Assembly: GCF_019279795.1 (NCBI RefSeq)
Contig: NC_056735.1
Coordinates: 1,934,776,199 to 1,934,840,198, forward strand
Source of the DNA: Protopterus annectens
Lineage: Eukaryota; Chordata; Ceratodontiformes; Protopteridae
DNA length: 64,000 bases
Reading direction: 5' to 3'
This document shows, piece after piece, positions 38,721 through 52,090 of this stretch. Positions within the stretch are counted from its first letter, which is position 1. Every line of letters begins with the position of its first letter. The position numbers were made by a program, and so were the translations under genes. The notes below the pieces were generated by a model. It made no database searches. It was not told where the DNA came from and saw only the letters and a program-made list of their open reading frames with translations.

Positions 38721-39981
38721 GGTTTACATTTTCCCAAACAGAACATCGGAGCTATGGAAGAGGGCCAGACCCAGGTATCACAACGTTAACATATGCCAAT
38801 GGCGAAATACACAGCCAATGGCATAAGAAAAGATGCACAACACATAAATAACAACATTTAATGTCATGTCCACAGTAACGCACAGCACAACCGCAGGTCA
38901 TGTGTGCGGAAGCTGTAACATAAAGAAATTATATAAAAATGTCATAAAATCACAACGTAATAGAAATCAGGTTTACAGCATAATACACAATGGTAGGCAT
39001 GGAACACCACAACCAAGGTGCAAGGGTTGCTAAGGGCCTGCGATAGTGTTCGGCGTGGTAACTATGAATTAGTAGTCAATGCCATGCAAATGAGGCAGAT
39101 AATACTGAATCGCAAATGTCCCGCCGGATGAAAGTTGTACCATACGGCGCAGTGGTATAACACCGAGGAATGGCTCAGAGGAGATACATGACATCAGTAG
39201 AGGGGTGTGCCACTGTAGCAGTAAGCATATTGGAGCAATGCAAATCTGGCCTGTCCGTTGCTAAGCAAAGCTGCAGGACAGGGGTGGGGAGGAATCATTT
39301 AGCTAAGAGCACACATGGTGCCCAAAAGCACATGTGTACGAGGATGAAAACGTGCCCGAAACCCAGTAATCAGACGCACGCACCGCAAACAATAGCAGAA
39401 ACAGGAAGGTCAGGGGAAGAAAAGAAGGAAATGTGGAAGTAGGGTAATTGGAGTAATAATGAGCAATCAACACCAATCAACCCACGAAGGCCAATCGACG
39501 GCAGCTGACAAGTCTGCTTGCAGAAACCTGCAAAACAGGATAGGGGAGGCATTGGAATGCAAAGAAAGGAGGGGAGGTATTGGATTGCAAAGATAGGAAA
39601 CCTGATACAGCAGAGAAAAGCAAACCGACAGCAGACCGGCAGTAGCACACATAACGCAAGATACGCCAGGTCCAGGAAAGTACAAATGAAAGTAGGCTGC
39701 AGGATGCATGCCAGAAAATGGTATGTGCAACGTGCAGAAATGTAAAGGGAAGGTCAAGAGGTAATCCACGGCAGGCAAATGTAATTCAACACCAAAGGCA
39801 CCACAATAGTAGTTCCGGCAGTAAAACACATAAGATAACCTGTAGCTATGATCGTACATACACACCCTATGACATCATCGGTGTTCACAGCACAATAGTA
39901 TAAAGTGTGAAAGCACCCAACACACACCTGTGTATTCCCAAACACCGCACCATAGGTGTAAACACACGGGGAACTTTTAAA
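38721..39981 (+). other. Leader of the Harbinger transposase region
   Basis: No continuous coding frame. A short ATG frame at 38,755 runs into CCAGACCCAG/GTATCA, a possible donor. A possible acceptor is the AG of 'caccatag' near 39,955, just before the transposase ATG. So a 5' non-coding exon is conceivable. Two plus frames (39,170-39,442 and 39,518-39,745) have no recognisable domain. Confidence 0.3.
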
Positions 39982-41138
39982 ATGTACATGGTGGGAGCTG
40001 CCATAGCTGTAATTCATCAGCATGTGTTAGAGACTGACGGTGTTGTGGAGGATGCTGCTGACAACCACCACAGGCCTCGGAGGAGAAGGAGAGTGTTCAG
40101 ACCAAGGGTAACCTACCAGGGGCTACATGACCTGGAGATAGTAGAGCGTTACAGGGTGGACAGGGACATCTTACAGCAAATAGTGGAGCTGTGCCGGCCA
40201 CGCCTGAGAACCAGAAACAACAGAGGGGAACCCATCCCAGTGGACACGAAGGTATGTGTAAGCCTGCGAATACTGGCCACAGGTACCTTTCAAAGGCCAA
40301 CTGGAGATATAATGGGTATCTCACAGGCATCAGCATACAGGGTACTACACCAGTTCCTGGATGCCATGTTACCACATGCCAATGAGCAGATATACTTCCC
40401 CAGAACTCAGGAGGAGTTGGCCAGCAATATGCGCCACTTCTACCATGTGGCACAATACCCGGAGGTACTGGGTGTGATAGACTGCACGCACATACAAATC
40501 AAGTCACCACCCAGTGAGCAGGGTAGGCGCTACATAAACCGCAAGGGATTCCACTCCATCAACTGCCAGGTCATGTGCAATGCCCAGGGCATTATCAAGG
40601 ATGTGTGTGCTGGCAGCCCTGGAAGCTACCATGACTCCCATATCTGGCATGCCTCACAGCTGTATCAGGTATTTGTCAGGGGGGACATCCCACATGGCCA
40701 TCTCGCGGGGATGCTGGCTATGCACTGGAGCCGTGGATGATGACTCCCATCAGAAATGCACACACACCCATGCAAGAATGCCATAATGAGGCACACGCAC
40801 AAACCAGAATCATCATAGAGGGTGTGTTCGGGATGCTGAAATCACGGTTCCGGTGCTTGGATACATCTGGTGGAGCCTTGCAGTACTCTCCAGGCACGTG
40901 TGCCTACATCATCATAGTATGTGCCATGCTACATAATATGATCCTGCGGAAGCAGCTGCAGCAGGGACAAAATGGTGAAGGCCCTCATAGCCCACCACAA
41001 TTGCCAAGGCCATTACAGGCACAGAGGGATTCAGACCATGAACACACTGTGCCAGCCCCAGTAGGCAGACGGAGGCGTGTCCAATATGCCTATGCCTTGG
41101 CAAAAAGGGAACATATAGCACATACTCTGACAGTGTAG
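39982..41138 (+). pseudogene. PIF/Harbinger transposase, one frameshift
   Basis: The DDE-type enzyme that cuts and rejoins the element. The ATG at 39,982 is chosen because the upstream ATG at 39,907 adds only unrelated residues. Order of features: basic stretch RPRRRRR (about residue 32); LQQIVELCRPRL and the SLRILATGTFQR...DIMGISQASAYRVLHQ region, a helix-turn-helix-like DNA-binding part; VLGVIDCTHIQI (first Asp); YINRKGFHSINCQ; GSYHDSHIW (second Asp); after the frameshift at about 40,704-40,710, GDAGYALEPW; then IIIEGVFGMLKSRF (catalytic Glu), CAMLHNM and a C-terminal YAYALAKREHIAH. Without the single missing base the frame has about 385 residues, close to HARBI1 (about 350). All three catalytic residues are present. 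Its partner is probably the Myb-type gene at 49.8 kb. Confidence 0.9.
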
Positions 41139-41367
41139 GCCCCTATGGACTGACACCTCTCCACCTGCACACACAGTAAAATGGATGGCACACAAACATG
41201 ACCACCTGTAAATTGTAATGTATAGGTGGCCCAATGTGTGACTCCTACATAGGCAGCCCTCAAACATTGTAAACACAAAAGCCAGTGGAACACGGAATGC
41301 CAACACCTGAAGAGTACATGAGCCTTACAGCAGATGGCGGTGCTGTGTGCCTGTCACGTTCCCCGCC

Positions 41368-41428
<61 letters not shown>

Positions 41429-41888
41429 TGCATATATATAATACAGATAGAAAGAGCAATAGAGGGATATATGGTGATATAGATGGATTCAGCGATATCT
41501 GCAAATATAATAGATAGTTCAACGACATTCATAACACCTTGGAGGTACAAATAAATAGGATACCGCCAACCATGGAATGTGTAACATACCTGCATGCGTA
41601 ACCACGAGGCTGAAAGACCAATAGAACACAGTACCGGAACAGTACATCCGCGAGTAATAGTATGATGATACGAAGGGACAGTTAGTCACCGCTGCCGGTG
41701 TCGCGGTCCACATAGGTACTGTGTTCAACTGTGTCTGTGAGTGCCATAGTCTGTGTAAGTGTGCATTGAGGGTGCTGTGTGCATCTCTGTGTGACTGTAA
41801 TGTGTGTGTGTGTCCACAACATGTGTTTGTTAGTGCCAAGCCAGAGGCAGATCAGTACGGTAGGTGTGGGTATAGCTAGCCATAGGCA
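41139..41888. other. Transposase 3' flank with (TA)n
   Basis: No coding signature. A (TA)n tract of about 25 units lies at 41,371-41,420. The remainder is unassigned. Confidence 0.4.
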
Positions 41889-42226
41889 TACGGTTACTGC
41901 CTGTCCCACAGTAGGAGGGACAGCCCCACCCTGGGCAGGTGTGTCCTGACATAAAACAGTACAAAGGGCAAATGTCCGAGATGGTAGGACATAAATATGT
42001 CCCATACATAATGTAACAGTCGTATTTAATAGTTATGCCTGTATGTAAGAAACGTAAATGTTACATGCAATATGATAAGTAGCCAAAGTCACACAACAAT
42101 AGGTATGTAGTGAGGATAAAAGTATGTGCTAACCTGTTTACTGACCGTGGCTACGTGTTGGCATGTAAACACCGCTGTGTGTCCCGCAAGTGTCCAACAA
42201 TGACCATATGAAAAGGTGGCAACCCA
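41889..42226. mobile_element. hAT-type MITE, old copy
   Basis: The left end (TACGGTTACTGCCTG) and right end (AAGGTGGCAACCCA, 42,213-42,226) are diverged versions of the ends of the element at 62,829-63,168. The inside also matches: 'caggtgtgtcctgacataaaac' and 'ggcaaatgtcc' here against 'cagttgtgtcctgcgatgaaac' and 'ggcaaatgtcc' there. Length is 338 against 340 bp. The target duplication is no longer clear. Non-coding. Confidence 0.7.
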
Positions 42227-43860
42227 TGGCAAACAGGCTCTTTTAACAACACAACCACAATGACTGCAAATATCTGGGACAGAAATACAAGGGATAGCTG
42301 TCACTTACACATATCCCTTGATATATCGCTGCAATTACGGAGGTATACAAGTAGCAAGCTCACCTGCAGATGATATAGAAACCAATTAACAACGGCCCAA
42401 CGTACAATCCCGTAACATAAGTCTACTAACTGTTAGCTCTCTAATTAGGGACGGAGCCCACGCACATATATACGGATTATGTAGAAATGCAAGGCCCACA
42501 AACCTGTATATGTTACGTATACCCACCGACATCCCCCACACTAGAAACTAAAGCAATACAGACTGTAATAGCAGCACAAACATCCAGTCAGTCAATTACA
42601 ACTGCAGAACCCTCAACATACCGTGTGAGAGACACAATTAAAGGCGTCATGCAAAATTGCAGATGTTGTATAATGGAACAAACAGCCATGTTAAAGGTTT
42701 TGTTTGCAATACTCCGTTATCAGATGTTGGGATGACAGGTACACCCACATGTTGAACCAAATACTCTACCCGTCACACACAATCCACGGGGGACATGAAT
42801 CCAAACTATACTTGTCTCCATGCATAGCAGTTGCAGTTACACATAAAACACAATACAGACCGTCTCCCTGAAGGTAGGGCAAATAGGCAACGCCCAAGTG
42901 GAGAATCCAATTATACCCCACTGTTGCCGCGTAAATGGTGAATGGAGTAGCTGCACAGCTGATATGCAAGTAATTAGTCACTCAGGAACACCAATTGGCG
43001 GGATGAATCCACATGTTACAGGTATCGATGTATATAAGGATGACTTGCCAGACATTCAAACCGTAAGCTCATACAGAATACCAGTTGAAACACTGAGAGA
43101 GAGATAGAAACGAAACGCCGTAATGACAACAAGGTATGTAGAACGCCCAATATGTAAGGTTATGTATAGCATGATCTGTATTAATTAGTTTTACTGTATG
43201 TATAGCCTGGTTTGCATTAATTAAACATGTCCGCAATGCATAAAGTGGGGAAAGGTATTTATGTAGTGATGTCTTGCTGAGCATACTAATGCTTATAGAA
43301 ACTGTGCGTCCAGCAGTGGGACACAAGGTACACAGCACAGACACCACAAGGGATGCTACATGAGGGCGTTAAACAGAACAATTCCATACAACCCGCCGTC
43401 AGTGGTAGGGTATGTCCAACAAGGACGTGCCATAGCAGGGGATAGTATATGTTGATATACTGTCACAGCACACATGTGTATGGGCATATAATGTTAATGA
43501 CATATGTAAGGTGGTCCCGCTGTGCAAGTATGCTTTGCATTATGGGATACTATGTGAAATATGTGTAATGTATAGTATTATAGGTAGATATGACAGATAT
43601 TCTACACAGCATAACAGGCATATATTGCATACCACAGGTATCGTCTATTGGTATGTACAATAACAGGATACATATGGCCTGTAGGTATGGGACATAGTAA
43701 TAGCATGATAGCTAATCTAAATGGAAGGGCTACCAAGTAACCATGCACAAAGGACATGTAATAGCTTCACAGGTCCATAGTGGGGTACTATGCAGTCTGG
43801 CAAGTCCATGTGTAAGCACAACTACAGTGTTCACACTAGTGGCACCTCTCTAGAGTAGTG
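42227..43860. other. No recognisable feature
   Basis: Sequence rich in ATGT/ACAT words with many short frames on both strands. None shows a family motif. It may include the 3' untranslated end of the old antisense CR1 near 43,750-43,860. Confidence 0.35.
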
Positions 43861-43869
43861 TCCTGTGAA

Positions 43870-46800
43870 CAGCAGAGCCAGGTGTCACCTGCACCTCTGC
43901 ACAGTACAGCCACTGCAGTGATCCCAGGCCTACATGTGTCTCCCAACCACCAAGGGAGGTATCACATGAACAGTGCTACTGAGTGTCCCTGCGTGATGTA
44001 CATAGGACTTATGTTCCAAAGCATGGTGAGTGTCCAGTTTGGGAATGTAACCCACAAGCACATCCCACTCATTGTGGCGTGTGTGCACATATCCATGAGC
44101 ATGTTGCTCACAGTGGCCTCTGCTTATGTCACGTATGAGGAGTATATCCATTAAAAATGTTGTGGACATGGGCCCTGTCTGATCAGCAGAGGTCACCCAT
44201 GAGTATGTAGTATGCAAATGTGTACAGATGTGGTGTCCATAGTACAGCTGCATATTTAAACTGTCGGAGCTCAGTAAACATCATGGCGTGTTAATGTTGT
44301 GGCATGTAAAGCTGTAGCTGTTGTGTAAGGTACACCCTAAATAGGGTGGTGTACCCTTGAATGTGTGTAGATGTCTTGAGATCAGAGGTACAATGGGTGC
44401 CTATGTACCAGCTACACACCCAGTACAGATAGGTGTGGCCATGTAGAAGGATATCCACACCACAGTGGCAATACGGTAACCACAGGAGTGGTTGCGACAT
44501 ATGTGTGTACTGCAAACATGTACAATGTGATATGTATGTAGGGGACTACCATCCATGTGATAGTCAGTGGGTGAATGGTGTAATGCAAAGGTGATGTGCA
44601 TGCACCTTGTGTCATGCAGCTTGATGCCATGATAGTCATATTATGTATCTGTCACAGCGACACCCATATGGTTGGAGTCAGTATCAGCTGGTGGAGCAAT
44701 CATGGTGCTTGGTATGCAGGGGTTTGAAAGCTAGGCAGGGAAGTCCCATGTGCTAGCCTGTTCTGCAGGGAAGCATATACTGAACATGAGGGGCCCTATG
44801 ACTGAGGACCGTGGTATGCCAAATGTACCTGACATGTAGTAGGTACTATGGTATGCTGGCCTCACTGTGTGTCCTGTCCATGAGCCACATAGCATAACAT
44901 CCTGAGACACAGGGTACGATGTGCAGGTGGATGTGTATGTTGTCAATACCAGAATGGGGAATGGTGCTGAAAGGCAATGAGAGGACAATGTAGGATGTGT
45001 GGACTCCTGTACCATCAGCAACTGCCCTGATAACTGTATGAAAGGAGTCCACCATGTGTAGGGGTCATGCTCTGGCCCTAACAATCCCGACCCGGGTGGC
45101 AGCAAAGGACGGGAGCCCAACAATGTCTCTGTGAATGACGTCCTTGATGATGTGCCCCATAGCCATGCAGAACAGTCCAGTCAGGTGTGTAGGACTATAG
45201 TCCCACTCGGGCAATGTGGTGCCACCTGTGTGTAGTGTGATAAATGCTGCTGTGTGCCTTTCAGGGGCTACAATGTCTGAAACAAGACTATTGCTGAATA
45301 TGGTGGCCTAGTGGGGAGACATGTAATTCAGAGGTTGGTGGACATCACAGCCTGGGACGTTGGAAGGTGACATGGGGCCAGTGTCCCAGGACATATAGAG
45401 TGTAGGTCAGTACTGTGTAGGTGTGACCACAGGGACACCACAATGTTCATGTATGGATTGCGGCCCTGTAGTGAGTGAGAGGGTGTAATGTCAGCATTGA
45501 ATCCATCCTCCAGCATGTTGCCAACAACACCTGGGTCTGCAATGTTCCTGAGTGACTGTTGTATGTGACAGCAGATGTGGGTGTTGCCATCGACTACTGA
45601 CATACCACCATAATGCCTGGTGGTACACCCCAGAATGTGTGGCAGTCATGTTTACGTAGCTAGTCTTGGAGTATGTGATGAGGGACCCTGTGGCCCCACC
45701 ACGGCTGACCAGTGAGCCACCCCACACATGGGAATGTACACCACTGTGCAACAGCCTACACCTGTTGTTGTACATCATATGTCCATGGAACATGACCACC
45801 AGAGTGGCGTCTGTTATCTGGTGTGTACCATCATGGCTCTGTGTGGAATAGCATGATCTATGCAGTTGTGTACATGCTAATGAAGTGCACTGGGGTATGT
45901 GACAGCATTTGTATGTGCATTGTCCATCTGCATGGGTGTCATGATGTTAACAACCGCTGTCAGCAGACGTCTGTAGTAGGTGTTGTAGTACTCATGTACT
46001 GTGTATGCTGTGATGGGTGTGTTGCCGGGATGTGGCTAACAAGGTCGATTAGCATATGTTGGGAATCTACCAATGAGGGGATAACCCCAGGTGTGTAACA
46101 CCAGTCACATGGTGGTAGTGTTCATGCCAAGGGTAATGTTGGTCTTGGAGGTGGTGTGTATGGGTTGATCCAGCAGAGTGGAGGGTATGACTCATAGATG
46201 TGTCAGTACATGAGTGGCTATCCCAGTGAAGTGTGGGGTAGTGTCAGTCACACATCAGTAGTAGCTGTCTGAGGCCCACTGTCCACAATACCAACATAGA
46301 AGGTATGTTACCCGTGGGGTATGATGTTGACTCTGTCGCTTGTTACAATGTGTATAGCGGTCCCGGACACAGTTAGTTGCACGTGGAGCACCTCTGATGC
46401 ATTGTGCTAAGTAACTTGCCAGGATGTGTGCAAAACATAGTGGAATATGGGAACCCCTCAGCTGTGGGTGTGCCGGTCCAGGTATGTGCCTGAAAGGTAT
46501 GGTCTGTCTATAACCTGTCATTGCAGGTGTGCTCTGCAGAGCCTAGAGGCAGGTCCCAGTCACTGCAGAGATGTTTGAGTGGTGCATTATAAGGTGTGCC
46601 TTGCCTGCGTGCGTCTCAGAGGAAGATGCAAGCATTGTGTCACATGACCCCATGTCGTGCCTGCCAGTTACCACCCTGCCGGTGACAGTTATTGGAAACT
46701 GTGCAAGACAGGCAGTATAGAAGCAGCAAGAGCCTTACATGTGAGCTGTACTCCCAGGGCTGACAGGTGCAAGTCATCTGTGCCACAGCATTGTGTTTGA

Positions 46801-47330
46801 CCAGGACAGTCATAGCGGACAGATACCAGATGCCTGTGGAATGACAATAGGAGCATAGGCAACTGTTGAAGTGACACAGTCGGTCATTGTACAGTGGTAT
46901 TGTATCCGGACGAATGCAAAATGCTCCCCAGGGCTTGGCCCACACCCTCAGGGCTATAAGACTGGTGAGCTATTGCATGTCCCTGCACACATAGTCTGTG
47001 AAGTGGCATCACAGGGCAGTCACACTAACATGGAGAATGACAGTCATATCGTACCTGGTGAGGTGTGGCATGGGTGCATAGGTTATGTTGCAGAAGCAGT
47101 TACCCGACAGCAAGATGTAAGCGACTAATGCCTTGTGTAGCCTGCTGTGTGGAACTGCAGTGTGACTCCCTACAGAGTCATCTATGACTGGTGTGTTGTG
47201 AATGTTATAACTCACTATTGGCTGTATGTGATGGGCACACATGAGTCTGTGGGCTATAAGTTGGTGATGTTGTCTTCCATGATGGGGGCTACCTCTGGTG
47301 CCTATAGTGAGTATGGAGACGTACTGCACA
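43870..47330 (-). pseudogene. Ancient, colinear full-length CR1 LINE
   Basis: From 47,330 down the minus strand follows the CR1 at 33.2-37.2 kb in order. ORF1: TPVIDDSVGSHTAVPHSRL (esterase block), then FNSCLCSYCHSTGIWYLSA (46,700-46,890) against FNNWLKYWCHSKEIQCLSA. ORF2: LTGLFCMAMGHIIKDVIHRDIVGL (about 45,130-45,210) against LTSLVCKAMERIIMDLINKDIGDL; FSTIPHSGI; MWLMDRTHS; SVIGPLMFSI; PTDYHMDGSPLHT (44,540) against STNYHIGGNPLST; and near 43,880-43,960 WLGDTCRPGITAVAVL against WMGDRRFTPGITSVSL. Similarity is weak but colinear over 3.4 kb. Long stretches lack stops, probably because of the TG/CA-rich composition. No function is expected. Confidence 0.7.
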
Positions 47331-48700
47331 AGTTGTCCTTGTAGGTGTGGCCAGTGGTGTAGATCATGTGAGACTATGTGATGGGTGGGGTGTGTTGTGA
47401 ATGTTACACATCCCCAAATGACTGTCAGGTGCAGTCAGGGTTGATGACAGCATTACCCCCAGCCATAGCTCTCAACCTCCTGTCCCCAAACTGAGGAACA
47501 TTAGCCCTCATACTGTGTGACAAATGGGCAAAACGTGGAACACTTACAACTGGCTTACTAAGAGCTTCAACTAGGAAGGGCATATGATGGCTAAAAAAGG
47601 CTGGTTTTACGTATAAAAAAGGTATTCTAATGAATTAATATGATTCCCATCTATTTAGCCATGGCTAGCAGGTAAACAATTTACAACAATGAGTGTGAGA
47701 CAGACCCTTCCAATGTAGAACCTTGAGGAACATGCACCTTTTAGAACCCCAAATGAGGTACGTTCCTCGTAATGATGTACACCTGAGAGCTATGCTCCCA
47801 GCATGGCTGCAGAAGTGCATCCCCCACAGGCTGTAGTGCCGTATGTTGGGAGGTGAGCATTGAATGTGTACATGAGACAATTGCTCTATTGCTACATGTA
47901 CGACATATCCCTCATATAGACAGGCAGTAGCACTGGTATGTGACAGTTGGACATGCCTGTATATACAACCATGTCCCACAGGATATGTGCGTTACGTGTG
48001 TAGAACAGCTGTTGTACCATAAGCAAGCTAGGAAGTGTAGGACAGCCAGTGTACATGTGGGAAATGGTGTGGAATGGGTGCTATAGTAATCAGTAGCTCA
48101 TGACATGCTCACAAGTTCTGAACAAGTGCCTAGCATGACCATACAATACAGATAGGGTGTTGGATAATATCAACCCACAAGTGGTGATGACAGTCAATTA
48201 GGGTGGCACCGCACTATAACCCTGCTGAGTATGGTGTGCATGTCCATGAACCATTAGCACTGTAGATGTTAGCAGTACAGATGTACAAGACAGCATGGAT
48301 ATTTGATTACAAATACCTTTGCATGTCACAGGAGTGTTCCACCAGTGGCCTGTTGACAGACTCACAACTACAAAAGGTGCAAGAGTGACATGTGCACAGC
48401 ACACCAGTGCCAGCTACAGTAGAACAGGGTTAATGTGTTGTACCCCACCCTCATTGTAGCCCATACCACACAGACAAATGTTAGGCATCTGTGTATGTAA
48501 GGCTGTGAATGGCCATGACCTATCAGTATAGCTGTGTCAGTGTTGTGAACAACATACAGAATGGGCTGTGTGGGTGAGGTGTGTGACATATGTGCACAGT
48601 CTGATGGATGATACCAGCAGTGTCACCGCTAGGTGAACATCCCTGTACCTATAAACTACTACCTAGGCTGTGGTCAACATTATGGACACTGTGTAAGGGA
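47331..48700. other. No gene recognised; possible dispersed repeat
   Basis: At 47,460-47,640 the words 'atagctctcaacctcctgtcc' resemble text near 23,905 and 59,480 and may belong to one old interspersed repeat. The rest is TG/CA-rich with no recognisable frame. Confidence 0.3.
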
Positions 48701-48879
48701 TGGTGCTGTGCAGTGCACCCCCCGATATGGTGACGTCTCCAGGCCCCTTAGGTAGTCATATGAGGTACCCATGTCATGTCAGGGTGCCATCCATGAGCAC
48801 GGAGATCACTGGACAGGCATATACAGCACTGTGGTGACCAATATTGGATCACATACCACCTGTAAGGGGTAATGGCTAT

Positions 48880-49160
48880 GCATGGATGTGCGATGCCAGC
48901 CTTCACAATCCTCACCTCCACTATGCAGCATGCTGTCTACCTTGCAGAAGGACATTTGCTACACCATGATGATGGACATGCTACATGTCCATATCCTGAT
49001 CTATAAGACATATGTCATGGACAGCCACCATCCTAATACTAGGATCGTCACAGGCTGGACTGATCCCTGTGCCATATATGTGACATACTCCCACCATACC
49101 ATGCAACCCTGTCCATCAAAGCTGCACATGTCATCCCAGTCATACATGGTGTGATGGCCG
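48880..49160 (+). pseudogene. Possible old CR1 3' fragment
   Basis: The plus frame reads MMDMLHVHILIYKTYVMDSH and NTRIVTGWTD. This follows LMDMLHLRKSKSHRATRLRD and NTEINRTCWRD of the CR1 ORF2 C-terminus with the same spacing. The match is short and the surroundings are diverged, so this is tentative. Confidence 0.4.
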
Positions 49161-49821
49161 CATGGTAGATGTACTATCAACTGACTGGGTCAGTAATGTG
49201 GCACTGATGCACCTTGCGGTGGCACAATGGCTGTCTGTTACAGCTTGGAAACCATGCCTGCACATGCTATGGTTGATAAACATCCCTGCGAATGTCGTCT
49301 GACTAACCATTGTCCCATGTCTATCACATGTGCAATACAGGCGAACCATGGCAGGATGTTGAACAGTTGTACAGTGCTGTGTAGATGTATATGGCAAAAC
49401 ACTTGCATGTACAGGTGTCCCTGCGTATGTCTGCATTGTCACTGCTCAAGTCCATTACGGTTGTGTCTGTGTTGATATGTGACATATACACAGCATCCAG
49501 GTCAACAGTATTACCGTGGACACATCCAGGCATGTGCAGATAGGTAAGAACACAAGTGCAGGCAAATAGACATGCCCACAGCAAGACAGCATTTACATGG
49601 AGTATGAACACTGTAATGAGGTGACACACATATATGGTGATGATATACAATGCATAATGGGTGTGACATGTGTGACACAAATACGTCAGTCATGTCAGTG
49701 TCATGATGCTTTGCAAAGATAACTGTGCAGATGTAGTAGATGTCATAGAAATGTATGTGCAGCAGTATCTCTGTACATCTCTGAAACTGTGACCTGTCAA
49801 CATCATTATGTCTTACAGATA

Positions 49822-52003
49822 ATGCCCCGTACACGCCTCCCAGCATACACCCGCCAGGAGGATGATGTCCTCATCCCACAGCTCCATGACAACTATGACT
49901 TATTGTTCAGCCATGTGCCACAGCATGCCCAGCAGCGGGATGACCTGTGGCAGGATCTACGCAGGACAGTGAACGATGTGGGTGGCCATAACCGCACCTA
50001 CCAGCAGGTGCGCAGACACTGCACGGACTTGATATGACATGCAAAACAGCGTGCCACTGCAATCGCCAGGGAACAAGGTGGAACAGGTGCTGGGCCACCA
50101 ACCCAACCCCCACTCACACACACCGAGGAGATACTGGCCAGTCTGGGGACACCCAGGGAACAGCATCCAGAAACACTAGCTACCATCGTGGAGGTGGGTG
50201 TCTCCCAAGCAATAAGCCTGGAGTTGCCTGGTAAGTCAGTACTGCATATATGGCTATTATATCCCATGTAGTTGCATGTGTCACTGTACATTATGTAAAG
50301 TAACAACATATGCAAGGTATGTGGACACACATGCTGCGTACTACATTATGCTACATTGTGTATGCACACATGTGCATGCTATATGCTATTACACAGGTGA
50401 ATGTGTTCACATGCACAGTGCAACCTGTGGCTGTCATACAGTCATGGATAATGTTCATACTGGTGTGTCACCCCTATACAGGTATCTCTGGCATGCCGCA
50501 CAGACATGAGTCCGTTGCAGGTGAGACTGTTATCAGTATCAGGCATGTTACAGTGTAGATCTATTTGCCATGTGGCCAGTTAACACTTGCACACCTGATG
50601 TTTGTTCCAGTCATGATATGCAGGTCGCACCACCCTTCATTCACACAGGCCACCCATATGCAATATATACAAATGTAATGATACACCGACTTGAAACCAC
50701 AGTACTTGTCATTGTGACATGTGTGGTCAGCTGTGCATACAATGGTGGAGGTGTTCTACAATGGAGGTATATGTAGTATGCATTGGAACAACATGTGTGG
50801 TACGCACACAGTACCACAAAGTGAGCTGTGATATGGGCAGCCCACAGGTGTCACCATTGTGTCATATGCCCCTGCATTGGGTGCACACATTGTGATGTGC
50901 CACCTGACATGCCCCAGACATGTAGTGTTCTGTCTGCAATATTGTCACACTATCGCATGACCTATACCCCACATACCAAACATACAACCCATTGTCTGCA
51001 TAGCCCTGTGGATTGTGACATATCTGACATATATGGGTGTATGTCATATGGGACAACACAGACATGTGGAAAAGATGCCCATCACACACAATTGGCCAAC
51101 ATATGTGCACACATGGCCATGGGGGATGGCCAGAGACATGTAGCCACACAGTACTTGGGATGTGTATACACCCTGTTGCACATTGTCCACACATGGTCCA
51201 ATTATAGCCTTAGTTGACCGATTATACAGTTGATGTGGTACACTGGACAACCTAAAAGCCTGTGCACAGCTACTGGAGGTGTCACTGAAGTCTACCATAT
51301 ATGATCTGGTGAACATCACGACTGTGTTGCAGTTATGGCTATGCAATGTGTACATATTATGCATTCTACAGCAACATAGATGCCTCATGTTGCCATGCAA
51401 TGGCACAGTGTCTGTACTTCACACTGTATAGCAATGTAGATGGCTCACACTACCCTCCCATGCTCATGCACATTTGCTAAACATGCATTCTATCTGTAGG
51501 GAATACACACAAAACTGCAATGTGAAGCCCATTATGATGCTGTACATGTGTCAGGACACCATTGTGTCAGACATGTATGCATGTTAATGCACAAGTCAGC
51601 AGATTACATGTCAAGGTCACGTCAGCCATGTGTACTGTTATCCTATTCTGGGCCACATGGTGTATCACGGGGATGCATGCATACTACCATGATTGTGTGA
51701 ACTGCATGGCTACTGATATGACACCTGCTTGCTGTAGTGTGCACCCCACGGAGGTATGCTTACTAACACTATTAATGTCTGAGCTGCATGCCCTCTGCTT
51801 TATCGCAGGCATGCTGCATGCCATCTGACAAATCACATGCATGGTGTGTCTGTGTGTGTCTGTGTTTGTGTGTGTGTGTCTGTGTTTGTGTGTGTGTGTC
51901 TGTGTGTGTCTGTGTCTGTGTGTGTCTGTGTGTGTGTCTGTGTGTGTGTGTGTCTGTGTGTGTGTGTCTGTGTGTGTGTGTGTGTGTCTGTGTGTGTGTG
52001 TGT

Positions 52004-52090
<87 letters not shown>

